Source of the DNA: a virus
Direction: 5' to 3' (one strand)
Length of the DNA: 20,041 bases
Virus record (IMG/VR): IMGVR_UViG_3300042691_003244
Coordinates: 1 to 20,041 of that record
This document shows, in pieces, positions 6,524 through 13,162 of this stretch (position 1 is the stretch's first letter; each line of letters opens with the position of its first letter). A program made the position numbers and the translations under genes. Below the pieces are notes generated by a model. The model did not search any database. It was not told the origin of the DNA and worked only from the letters and a program-made list of their open reading frames with translations.

Positions 6524-8170
6524 TTAGAAGTCTCTTTCGACGTTCCACATCCAACTCTCAGGCACTATCCTCTCAAATTCTTCGTCTACAAAACTTTCTC
6601 TTCCATCAAAAACGAACCCAAATGGAGCTAAATCTGCATCCATATCTTCTTCTGACTTGTCTCTTAAAGACATTAGAGTATTGATATTAGTGTAGTCTTT
6701 AAAATACTGCTGTTCAGACAACCAAGCAAACAAAACCAAACTCATTACTAAATCGTCATGTTTTCCAGATTCAGCTTCATATGAGTTGCCTTTCTTTGAA
6801 AAGGTCGAAAGCTCATTTATTGTGTGGAAATCATTTACGACAAATTGGTTTTGCTCTATAAGCAGTTTTAATATTGAACAACCGACAGATTTAACAATCT
6901 TTGTAGTTCTGATGCCCTTGTCAGCTGTTCTTCCGCTGAAACCCGCCGTTACTTGTTTACCACTTCTTCCAGCGTTTTCTGTAAATAATATATGTTCATA
7001 ACCAAAGTCATAGTGTAATGAATGTGAAACTTGTTCACCGATGTCATTTATTTCTACCAGAACAGATGCATTATTATAAGATCGCGCTGTTCGATGGATA
7101 ACATCCGCATAGTCTATCGGGGTAACTGAATTGTTTCTATAAACGCAAACTTGATTATATGGCATTTTAGTTACATCTATCAACTGAAATGCCGAATAGT
7201 CCAATCCTTTGCCTCGAGAAACGTCACACACCATGATATAAACATGATCCTTTTGAGGCTGCTGGTATTGTATCATACCTTCCTTTTGGACCATAGGAGC
7301 CTGATGTACAAGTTCTTTAAGTTTCCAACCTGCGATAAGCGTTCCAGAAGAACCAAGGAATTCGCATTCCATTTCCTGGTTGAACTTTTCAATGTCGAAG
7401 TTCATACCTGCAAGGGTGTCTTCTTTCCACTTTTCGTCTCTTCCAGGAACGTCTCTCCAATTTACAAGAAGAGGTTGATAACCGTTTCTACCTTCCTTGG
7501 CGTTTACCCAAGTGCTGTAGAAGTGGTTTAATCCGTTTGGCGTAGAAACGAGGATAATCTTAGAATCTGTACCAGAAGAAATCGTAGGATAAACCGAGGT
7601 GAAAAATTCATCCCAGTTATCAATGTGCGCCGCCTCGTCGATAAATAGAAGGTTGATGGTATAACCACGGATAGCTGAAGCAGAAGTAGCGGCAGCGATA
7701 ACACGGCTGTTGTTTTCAAGTTCAAAAGAACCCTTGTTCCATTCTTTAACGCCCTGCTGTAACCACTTAGGAAGATGCTGGTAAGCGAGCTGAACACGAC
7801 CAAGAATTTCTCTGGCCGTTTCGCCTTTGTTGGCTAAAAGAGCAACAGTCTTATCTGGGTGGAATATAATATACCATAAAATAAAACCGCAGGTAGTTGT
7901 AGACTTACCCGCCTGACGAGCTGTCGTAACAATGTTATAACGACTATCTTTAAAAGAAGTAATCATCTTTTTCTGATAAGGGTATGGGCTGAAAAGCTTC
8001 AAACCTTCGTTCAGTGTGATGATTTGCATGTAGTTCGATACGAAATAGATCGGATCCTGAGAACACTTTACATATTCTTTAATAAGTTCAGGAGTCCATT
8101 CAATATCTTGATTGGCTCTTTTTAGAAGTACATTACCATTATAACCCTTGATATTATCAAGCGTCGCCAT
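6524..8170 (-). CDS. 17: Large terminase subunit gp17 (packaging ATPase and nuclease)
   Basis: A 548-residue protein (T4 gp17 is 610) that pumps DNA into the prohead through the portal and cuts the concatemer. The N-terminal ATPase has Walker A TARQAGKST (83-91), Walker B LLFIDEAAH (174-182) with the presumed catalytic Glu179, and the coupling motif STP (209-211). The C-terminal RNase H-like nuclease has CDVSRGKGLDYSA with Asp316, VEIND with Glu373, and HDDLVMS with Asp472, matching the acidic triad of T4 gp17. All key residues are present, so the enzyme should be active. It overlaps the end of gene 16 by 14 bases, which suggests coupled translation of the two subunits. Confidence 0.98.
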   Translation of the reverse strand: MATLDNIKGYNGNVLLKRANQDIEWTPELIKEYVKCSQDPIYFVSNYMQIITLNEGLKLFSPYPYQKKMITSFKDSRYNIVTTARQAGKSTTTCGFILWYIIFHPDKTVALLANKGETAREILGRVQLAYQHLPKWLQQGVKEWNKGSFELENNSRVIAAATSASAIRGYTINLLFIDEAAHIDNWDEFFTSVYPTISSGTDSKIILVSTPNGLNHFYSTWVNAKEGRNGYQPLLVNWRDVPGRDEKWKEDTLAGMNFDIEKFNQEMECEFLGSSGTLIAGWKLKELVHQAPMVQKEGMIQYQQPQKDHVYIMVCDVSRGKGLDYSAFQLIDVTKMPYNQVCVYRNNSVTPIDYADVIHRTARSYNNASVLVEINDIGEQVSHSLHYDFGYEHILFTENAGRSGKQVTAGFSGRTADKGIRTTKIVKSVGCSILKLLIEQNQFVVNDFHTINELSTFSKKGNSYEAESGKHDDLVMSLVLFAWLSEQQYFKDYTNINTLMSLRDKSEEDMDADLAPFGFVFDGRESFVDEEFERIVPESWMWNVERDF

Positions 8171-8591
8171 TATTCTTCATATCCTTCAAAACCTTTTGTA
8201 GTTCTGCAGTAGAACCTACAAACAAGTTGTTATTAATTGTTTTGGCTTTTTCGCTAATCGGAGCATCAGCCGCGCTGATTTCTCTTATTTTAGTTTGTAG
8301 ATCCAAAAGCTTTTCATTAGCGTTTAACATAGTGTCCATAAGTTTAGCTAATACTTCAAAAGCTCTTGGGTGTTGCGAGCTTTCGGCAATCAATGCTAAT
8401 TTATGCATAGCATCATTACCGTTTTCTATCATATTGTGTATGTTTGCTCTCGCCGCTTCAAAATCTGTTTTAGCACTATCGTTGTGTGCGTCGGCGATAA
8501 GATTAGAAACTATATTATTAACATTATTTTCAATCGGTTCTAAACCTAAAGCTTTACCGATTGGATCATCATCTTTTTCTTCTTCTATCAT
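8157..8591 (-). CDS. 16: Small terminase subunit gp16
   Basis: A 144-residue, mostly helical acidic protein (T4 gp16 is 164) that forms a ring recognising DNA and stimulating the gp17 ATPase. The N-terminus is D/E-rich (EEEKDDDPIGKALGLEP). The middle is predicted coiled coil (about 36-105), with a segment EVLAKLMDTMLNANEKLLDLQTKIREI typical of gp16 oligomerisation helices. The C-terminus contains INNNLFVGSTAELQKVLKDM, resembling the conserved C-terminal motif of gp16 proteins in T4-like phages. It overlaps gene 15 by four bases (ATGA) and gene 17 by 14. The position directly before gp17 makes the assignment firm. Confidence 0.9.
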   Translation of the reverse strand: MIEEEKDDDPIGKALGLEPIENNVNNIVSNLIADAHNDSAKTDFEAARANIHNMIENGNDAMHKLALIAESSQHPRAFEVLAKLMDTMLNANEKLLDLQTKIREISAADAPISEKAKTINNNLFVGSTAELQKVLKDMKNNGDA

Positions 8592-9451
8592 TCTATCTCA
8601 TCTGTGTTATAAATCATCGTTATATATCCGTAGTTATCGTCCGGCTCAATCAAGCTATATGCGATTGTTCCAAGACTATTATTAGGACCACCAAAGTAAT
8701 TTATTGGATTTGCATTTGCATCCAAACCAGGTTGAATTGTCATTTTTTCTGCGATATCAGTTTCGCCAACTGCTGTAGAAAGTTTACCATCAGGAACCGA
8801 CGGAATGTAAAAATTAGTATTGACGAACTTGATAATTCCAGACTTTTTTACTGGACCGTATAGATAACCTTTCAACACCAAATCCAAAGTCCAAATTATG
8901 GCTCTTCTTTCTTTAAAGCTACCATCATATGTATCGCTATATTCAATGTTATTTAATGTTACCGGAATGTCCATAGTAACTTCCATTTCAGGAATCAAAT
9001 TTACGGTCGTTGTCCAATCTGGAGTAAAATACGGAAGTATTTGTTCTATTATTTTCGTACCATCTTCAGCATTTTTAGCGTAAATGTAAACCTTAAATTC
9101 TATATTATACGGAACAGGATTGTACTGATATTTTAGCTTTGATGGATTGGTAGAATCTTTTACAGAAGATCTTGTAATAGTATTAAGCTTTCTATTTCCA
9201 TCATAAACCATTTTTCCCATTTCAAACGAAATAGCGGGTAGAGGCAAAGTCGCGCTTGGTCTGTCGATATTAGGATCTTGTATAACTCTAACTAACATTT
9301 TATCTTTTGGAGCATATGTTATAGGAATTCTCATCAATGCAGTTTGATTACCATTCGCATCTGTTCTTGTGATGTAAACGTTATTAAACAGTGTTCCTAC
9401 AAGAATAACATATTTGCGGATAAGACTGAAATAAAATGGCGTCGAAAACAT
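8588..9451 (-). CDS. 15: Tail completion and sheath stabiliser protein gp15
   Basis: A 287-residue protein (T4 gp15 is 272). Its hexamer caps the finished tail tube and sheath and forms the surface that joins the head. The N-terminus, FYFSLIRKYVILVGTLFNNVYITR, and the following IPITYAPKDKMLVRV are the usual start of gp15 homologues. The middle has NPVPYNIEFKVYIYAKNAEDGTKIIEQILPYFTPDWT (about 111-147), a conserved block in which the protein describes a beta domain with a helix. The C-terminal 50 residues are variable. The start shares one base with the stop of gene 14 (TAATG) and the end overlaps gene 16 by four bases, showing the tight 14-15-16-17 arrangement of T4. Confidence 0.93.
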   Translation of the reverse strand: MFSTPFYFSLIRKYVILVGTLFNNVYITRTDANGNQTALMRIPITYAPKDKMLVRVIQDPNIDRPSATLPLPAISFEMGKMVYDGNRKLNTITRSSVKDSTNPSKLKYQYNPVPYNIEFKVYIYAKNAEDGTKIIEQILPYFTPDWTTTVNLIPEMEVTMDIPVTLNNIEYSDTYDGSFKERRAIIWTLDLVLKGYLYGPVKKSGIIKFVNTNFYIPSVPDGKLSTAVGETDIAEKMTIQPGLDANANPINYFGGPNNSLGTIAYSLIEPDDNYGYITMIYNTDEIE

Positions 9452-10173
9452 TATATGGTTCCTTCACTAAATGGATCTTGAGATGAGAAATCGACAAATA
9501 GATCAGACTCTGCTTGAATTTCATCGTTTTGAGCTGCCGGAATAAGATCGTCGATGCTTGCTCCTTCTAAAATAAGTATGTTGCCCTCTTCATCAAGCAA
9601 CATGTTTCCATCTTCATCTTTGATTGACCAATTGTATGCGTTCGTGTCAAACTTCTTTTGTAGAGCATCAATTTCTGGTATTCCAGTATTCATCGTTTCA
9701 CCAGAATACTCAAACAATTCACATGTCAATTCCCAAGTCTGTAAAGCACCAAGTGGATAAAACATTTCGTATTTGTTGACATATTTGATTTGAAAACATT
9801 TCTTATTCAAAGGGAAGAAAATCAAATCGCCTTCGTTTGGTCTAAGCTGATTCGTGTACATCGCAACTTCTTCATTAAAAATTCTTTGAGCCATAGAAAA
9901 TATAACTCGGTCACGAATTTCTAAACCAAACTTAGACATGAATGCACCATCGCCCGTAAATCCGTCGATAGACTTGATGTACATTTCGATCATGTATGCA
10001 TTTTCGTAACTGGACTGATCGTCTGCGCCTAAAATCTCGTTGTAATTGTTCAATTTACGAGGAATGTAGTACATGTCCTCACCATAGATCTTGATAGATT
10101 CTATGATAAGGTTTTCAAGTAACGACTGTTCTTGAGACGATTGATAGTTGTTGAAGAAAAAATTCGTGGCCAT
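9451..10173 (-). CDS. 14: Neck protein gp14
   Basis: A 240-residue protein (T4 gp14 is 256) that, with gp13, forms the neck closing the filled head before tail attachment. The beginning, MATNFFFNNYQSSQEQSLLENLIIESIKIYGEDMYYIPRKLNN, matches the well-conserved gp14 start. It continues through a YENAYMIEMYIKSIDGFTGDGAFMSKFGLEIRDRV block and a P-N-E-G-D-L-I-F-F-P-L-N-K-K-C-F-Q-I-K-Y-V segment. Unlike T4, gene 14 does not follow gene 13 directly: the 202-residue ART-like gene lies between, nine bases upstream. The start has a GAGG ribosome binding site. Overlap with gene 15 is one base. Confidence 0.94.
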   Translation of the reverse strand: MATNFFFNNYQSSQEQSLLENLIIESIKIYGEDMYYIPRKLNNYNEILGADDQSSYENAYMIEMYIKSIDGFTGDGAFMSKFGLEIRDRVIFSMAQRIFNEEVAMYTNQLRPNEGDLIFFPLNKKCFQIKYVNKYEMFYPLGALQTWELTCELFEYSGETMNTGIPEIDALQKKFDTNAYNWSIKDEDGNMLLDEEGNILILEGASIDDLIPAAQNDEIQAESDLFVDFSSQDPFSEGTI

Positions 10174-10182
10174 CAGAGCCTC

Positions 10183-10791
10183 TTAAAACTTCGTTACTTT
10201 GTTAATAGTAACAGCACTGGCATTATACGGCATGTAAACATTATGACGAGTTTCCATGTTCATATTTTCACCACCATTATAACGTATACCGTCGTAACCT
10301 TTTGAAATTAAATGCTGGCGGGTTTTTGCTGTATCTACATTACCTCTAGAAAGACCTTTGAAAACCTGAGCGCCAGATAAACTTAATTTACCGCTTCTTA
10401 ATTTGTTAAGAACTGTGTATTTGTCTTCGCCGCCAAGAGCAAGAAGCCCAGCGCCTCTAGCAAAATTTTCATGGTCGTCTGGATTATCTGGAAGCAAGTT
10501 TTTTAATCTATCACCAGAATATTCGTGATCTACATCGAAAACGTTATTCATCTGTAAAGTAGTGTGATATACATGAGGACCAGTTGCATCTGGTCTTCTA
10601 GCCATGCTTCTTGCATATGTTTTAGCAACATCATGGTTGTCCGTAAAGTAACCGATTCCACCACCAAAATGATCATTGGCTATACGAGCATGTTTCTGCT
10701 CGAACTTATTAAAAGAACGACCAGAACCATGATAAACATTTACGCTTATAGGATTTGTTTCTTCAGTTAAAAAGGACAAAAATGACAGCAT
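10183..10791 (-). CDS. ADP-ribosyltransferase-like protein with possible capsid-targeting N-terminus
   Basis: A 202-residue protein resembling the ART-PolyVal type of ADP-ribosyltransferase, which moves ADP-ribose from NAD to target proteins. Motifs: VYHGSG (19-24) as the NAD-binding His strand, GGGIGYFTDNHDVAKTYA (43-60) as the core with a conserved Tyr, and KGYDGIRYNGGEN (164-176) followed by a beta strand (YMPYNASAVTINKV), the usual ending of this family. Residues 1-10 (MLSFLSFLTE) have the length and ending of T4 capsid-targeting sequences such as MKTYQEFIAE of internal protein III, with L-T-E as a probable gp21 cleavage site. It sits between neck genes 13 and 14, which are adjacent in T4, with gaps of 3 and 9 bases. 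Family recognition is from motif pattern. Packaging and injection are inferred, and the target is unknown. A catalytic Glu is not certain; Glu175 or Glu180 are candidates. Confidence 0.75.
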   Translation of the reverse strand: MLSFLSFLTEETNPISVNVYHGSGRSFNKFEQKHARIANDHFGGGIGYFTDNHDVAKTYARSMARRPDATGPHVYHTTLQMNNVFDVDHEYSGDRLKNLLPDNPDDHENFARGAGLLALGGEDKYTVLNKLRSGKLSLSGAQVFKGLSRGNVDTAKTRQHLISKGYDGIRYNGGENMNMETRHNVYMPYNASAVTINKVTKF

Positions 10792-10794
10792 CTT

Positions 10795-11535
10795 TTATCC
10801 AATCATATCTGAAACAGGCAAGCTGTATGTGTAAATCATTTCTTTTTCTAACATGTCTCTTTCAGTCGTAGCTTCATCATATATCTTTTGACCATTAAAT
10901 GTCAAACCGCCTGGCATTTTCATACCATCAAACTTCTTCAAGTTTGTGCCCCATTGCTGCTTTATCAAAGCTGACGTATATCTTAATAGCCAACGATCTG
11001 CCCAAGCATCTGTATAAATGTCTGGATCGACGACTTGATAAGCTTCTACAACCAGATATTCTCCGACATTGATTCTATCCCAATCCATGTCAAGGTTTAA
11101 TCTATTCGTGTGTCTGTTATATCTCAAAGGCTGTTTACCGACTAGCAAATATTCTAAGAACTGAATATGCTGCATAGCCATGTAATATGGAACCATTGAA
11201 ACAGAGGTAAGGGTGTACAAGTCGTTAAGAGCGATTTGATAACGAATATTAAATAGGTTGTTAGTACCAAGAGCTGAGCCGAGATCAAAGATATTAATAA
11301 CCCCAATGATGTTTTCTGGCATGGTAACGTATTGGTTATCTTTGTCTTGCTGTGTGATTTGGTACTTGTAGTAAACCTTTGACGAACCATCGAAGTGATA
11401 GTCCCAATAATAGCGTAAAGCTTCATCGATCCTATCCTCCACCTGATCATCGTCCACGTTAATTTCAATAACGGGCTTGCCAAGTTGTCTCAAACAGTAT
11501 TCTTTAAACTGTGCTCTAGTTGCTGGTAATGCCAT
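10795..11535 (-). CDS. 13: Neck protein gp13
   Basis: A 246-residue protein (T4 gp13 is 309) that binds the portal side of the neck and helps close the packaged head. The N-terminus, MALPATRAQFKEYCLRQLGKPVIEINVDDDQVEDRIDEALRYYWDYHFDG, is the hallmark of gp13 homologues in T4-like phages. Further conserved segments are MPENIIGVINIFDLG (about 73-87), VPYYMAMQHIQFLEYLLVGKQPLRYNRHTNRLNLDMDW (about 117-154) and WADRWLLRYTSALIKQQWGTNLKKF (about 178-202). Its leader carries a strong CAAAGGAGT ribosome binding site, a late-promoter-like box and a hairpin that may hide the ribosome binding site in read-through transcripts. Confidence 0.95.
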   Translation of the reverse strand: MALPATRAQFKEYCLRQLGKPVIEINVDDDQVEDRIDEALRYYWDYHFDGSSKVYYKYQITQQDKDNQYVTMPENIIGVINIFDLGSALGTNNLFNIRYQIALNDLYTLTSVSMVPYYMAMQHIQFLEYLLVGKQPLRYNRHTNRLNLDMDWDRINVGEYLVVEAYQVVDPDIYTDAWADRWLLRYTSALIKQQWGTNLKKFDGMKMPGGLTFNGQKIYDEATTERDMLEKEMIYTYSLPVSDMIG

Positions 11536-11538
11536 ATA

Positions 11539-11572
11539 AAAACTCCTTTGATCTATTTATTCTTGGAGTTTT
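11539..11572 (-). promoter_or_regulatory. Hairpin sequestering the gene 13 ribosome binding site
   Basis: On the transcribed strand AAAACTCC (11572-11565) can pair with GGAGTTTT (11546-11539), an 8-bp stem with an 18-base loop. The 3' arm contains the GGAG of the gene 13 ribosome binding site, and the 5' arm overlaps the stop of the upstream holin-like gene. The loop holds the AATAAATA box. A transcript that starts at this box would lack the 5' arm and leave the ribosome binding site free. Pairing is seen in the sequence; regulation is inferred. Confidence 0.45.
11554..11561 (-). promoter_or_regulatory. Late-promoter-like box upstream of gene 13
   Basis: The minus strand reads AATAAATA, followed by GATCAAAGGAG, in the 35-base gap between the lysis cassette and gene 13. 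The same box with the same GAT extension lies before gene 19. It resembles T4-type late promoters (TATAAATA). Spacing to the ribosome binding site is very short, so the transcript would begin close to the AGGAG. Confidence 0.45.
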
Positions 11573-12074
11573 ACTTTTTAATTTTGTTGTTCGTAACAGT
11601 TACGTTCAACTTAGGCTGTAAAATACGTTCTTGTTTTTCTATAACACGGCTACCAAACCAAAATGCGATAATCGTTGAAAATAGAGACATCGTCTCTACA
11701 TCCCAAACAGCATTGAGCATTTCTGGCATAGAAGCACCCTGCTGTATCATTACACTAGCAGCAGCAACTTTTACGGCGCAGAATAGAAAGAAAAATGTGT
11801 ATGTTACTACTGGGCGAATAGAAGCGCGTAGTGCGTTAATAAACTTTCCACCATCAAGAGACTTATCATGATCAAGAGCAGATTGTCGTGACTGACTATC
11901 AGCCTTAATCTCCTCAACATGTAAAGTGAGGTCGGCTTGACGTTCTGCGGCGTCAATCTTAATTTTGGTGAGTTCGATTTCATACTTTATCTCCTGCTTT
12001 CGCTCAAATATTCTCACAATGGAAGGAAGAAGGCTTCCTAAAATACCGAAGAGGGGTGATAGCAATGCTAACAT
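11571..12074 (-). CDS. Holin-like membrane protein, 3TM type
   Basis: A 167-residue protein with three hydrophobic segments: about 2-22 (LALLSPLFGILGSLLPSIVRI), about 92-112 (VVTYTFFFLFCAVKVAAASVM) and about 130-146 (LFSTIIAFWFGSRV). Between the first and second is a long charged coiled-coil region (about 24-80). This layout, with a R-A-S-x-R-P-V-V-T-Y entry to the second segment and a W-F-G-S-R near the end, resembles the 'holin of 3TMs' family known from gene transfer agents and phages of Alphaproteobacteria. A holin makes lesions in the inner membrane so that the endolysin reaches the wall. It is last of three genes in a lysis cassette and directly precedes gene 13. Whether it or the neighbouring 93-residue protein is the pore former is open. 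Confidence 0.7.
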   Translation of the reverse strand: MLALLSPLFGILGSLLPSIVRIFERKQEIKYEIELTKIKIDAAERQADLTLHVEEIKADSQSRQSALDHDKSLDGGKFINALRASIRPVVTYTFFFLFCAVKVAAASVMIQQGASMPEMLNAVWDVETMSLFSTIIAFWFGSRVIEKQERILQPKLNVTVTNNKIKK

Positions 12075-12082
12075 ATTTTACC

Positions 12083-12364
12083 TCATTTCGTTGGTGTTTG
12101 TGTTGTTTCTGTACGTTCTACAAATTCTACACCTGCAGCGATACGTTCAATTTTTTCTTTACCTCTTGTCCAAGCCGCCACACCAATAATTGCAGCCATT
12201 GCAAGGTGATAAAATCCTGATTCCTTTAAAGTAAGAGGATCCCAAGGTTGATTAAGGAAATGCATAGAGGCAGCTGGAAAAATTATGAAGTCGAACAAAC
12301 ACACGGCAAAATATTGCCATGCGATTGCAGGTCTCCAATATTGTTTAATCCAGCTATCTTCCAT
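12083..12364 (-). CDS. Small membrane protein, second holin or antiholin candidate
   Basis: A 93-residue protein with two hydrophobic segments (about 13-35, AIAWQYFAVCLFDFIIFPAAS, and about 50-66, FYHLAMAAIIGVAAW) and a charged C-terminal tail. The opening W-x-x-Q-Y-W-R-P-A-I-A-W resembles the R-P-x-x-x-W motif before the transmembrane part of 3TM-type holins, as if it were a shortened version without the N-terminal segment and coiled coil. It shares one base with the endolysin stop (TAATG) and ends eight bases before the larger holin-like gene, so all three are probably translated together. Roles as holin, antiholin or pinholin are possible; I see no lipobox or other spanin feature. Confidence 0.65.
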   Translation of the reverse strand: MEDSWIKQYWRPAIAWQYFAVCLFDFIIFPAASMHFLNQPWDPLTLKESGFYHLAMAAIIGVAAWTRGKEKIERIAAGVEFVERTETTQTPTK

Positions 12365-13158
12365 TATACCATCAATCTATTTAATGTGTCTGTGTCGATT
12401 TGACCAGTTACTCTAAGACTATTTACCTTCTGGAAGTCTTTAACCGCTTGTTCTGTTCTAGGACCAAAGTTTCCATCGGCTGTAATTGTTGCACCTTTCT
12501 TGATCAACATATTCTGTAAATCTGCCACATAAGGAGAAATATCTCCTCTTTTTGCTACAACGATCGGAGGAATAATCGGATTAATAGGGTCGGCTGGTTT
12601 TAGTTCAGGCGCTGGAGGAGCAGCGAACTTAAAATCTTTTGGAATAACAGACTTTGCTCTGGCCAGATATTTTTTTCTGTCCTCAAATCCGTTGAAGCCG
12701 CCGTTGATACGTTTGGTGATAATAGAAACGTTATCAGCATCGGCGAACTTGTTTAGATCGCGAGATTTCCAATATTCCAATGCAGTAAGCACTGAAACCT
12801 CCGGAGATTCGGCAAGCTCTGGGTTGTTTTCTAGATCCATCCCAATTTTAGCGCCGATAGTGCGATAGTTAGAACGACCAGTCAGCTGAAAAATACCACG
12901 ACCTTTATAACGGACTCCGTCGCCTTTCTTTACGTTACCTAAATCCTTACGCCCTTCATAGGCAGCACCGGAAGCATATTCTTCCAATGTACGGAAAGAA
13001 GCAGCCTCATGAGCTGCTTGAGCTAGAAAATGACAAACTCTAAGGTATGTGTTTACCTCATAATTTGGCATATGAAGGTTGAGATACCCAACCAAAGGTC
13101 CGATAATTTCTTCCTTCGAATTAGGGGCTATTTGTTTAATTTGTTGTCTTGTTAACAT
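12364..13158 (-). CDS. Endolysin: GH19-type lysozyme with C-terminal peptidoglycan-binding domain
   Basis: A 264-residue wall-degrading enzyme. The N-terminal domain (about 1-175) is of the chitinase-19/lysozyme type: A-Q-A-A-H50-E51 with the presumed catalytic Glu51, a second acidic pair E59-E60 after SFRTLEEYASG, the family signature YKGRGIFQLTGRSNY (84-98), and ITKRINGGFNGFEDRKKYL (about 146-164), typical of the GH19 substrate groove. A Pro-rich linker (about 183-200) joins it to a PG-binding type 1 domain (about 205-264: VADLQNMLIKKGA, TADGNFGPRTEQAVKDFQ, GQIDTDTLNRL). No signal peptide is seen, so it needs a holin. It leads the lysis cassette and is preceded by a TATAGGTA ribosome-binding region. 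Substrate is inferred to be the host glycan backbone. Confidence 0.94.
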   Translation of the reverse strand: MLTRQQIKQIAPNSKEEIIGPLVGYLNLHMPNYEVNTYLRVCHFLAQAAHEAASFRTLEEYASGAAYEGRKDLGNVKKGDGVRYKGRGIFQLTGRSNYRTIGAKIGMDLENNPELAESPEVSVLTALEYWKSRDLNKFADADNVSIITKRINGGFNGFEDRKKYLARAKSVIPKDFKFAAPPAPELKPADPINPIIPPIVVAKRGDISPYVADLQNMLIKKGATITADGNFGPRTEQAVKDFQKVNSLRVTGQIDTDTLNRLMV

Positions 13159-13162
13159 TTTT

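Noticed and set aside
7528-7803. Open frames inside genes 17, 18, 19 and 13 (for example 7528-7803, 4874-5062, 3587-3796, 11154-11483) on the minus strand.
   Set aside because: They overlap fully with well-supported genes in another frame and have no recognisable sequence.
8227-8863. Overlapping plus-strand open frames at 8227-8685 and 8561-8863 as possible antisense genes with membrane segments.
   Set aside because: They span the junction of genes 15 and 16 in antisense and show no conserved motif; the coding evidence for genes 15 and 16 is strong.
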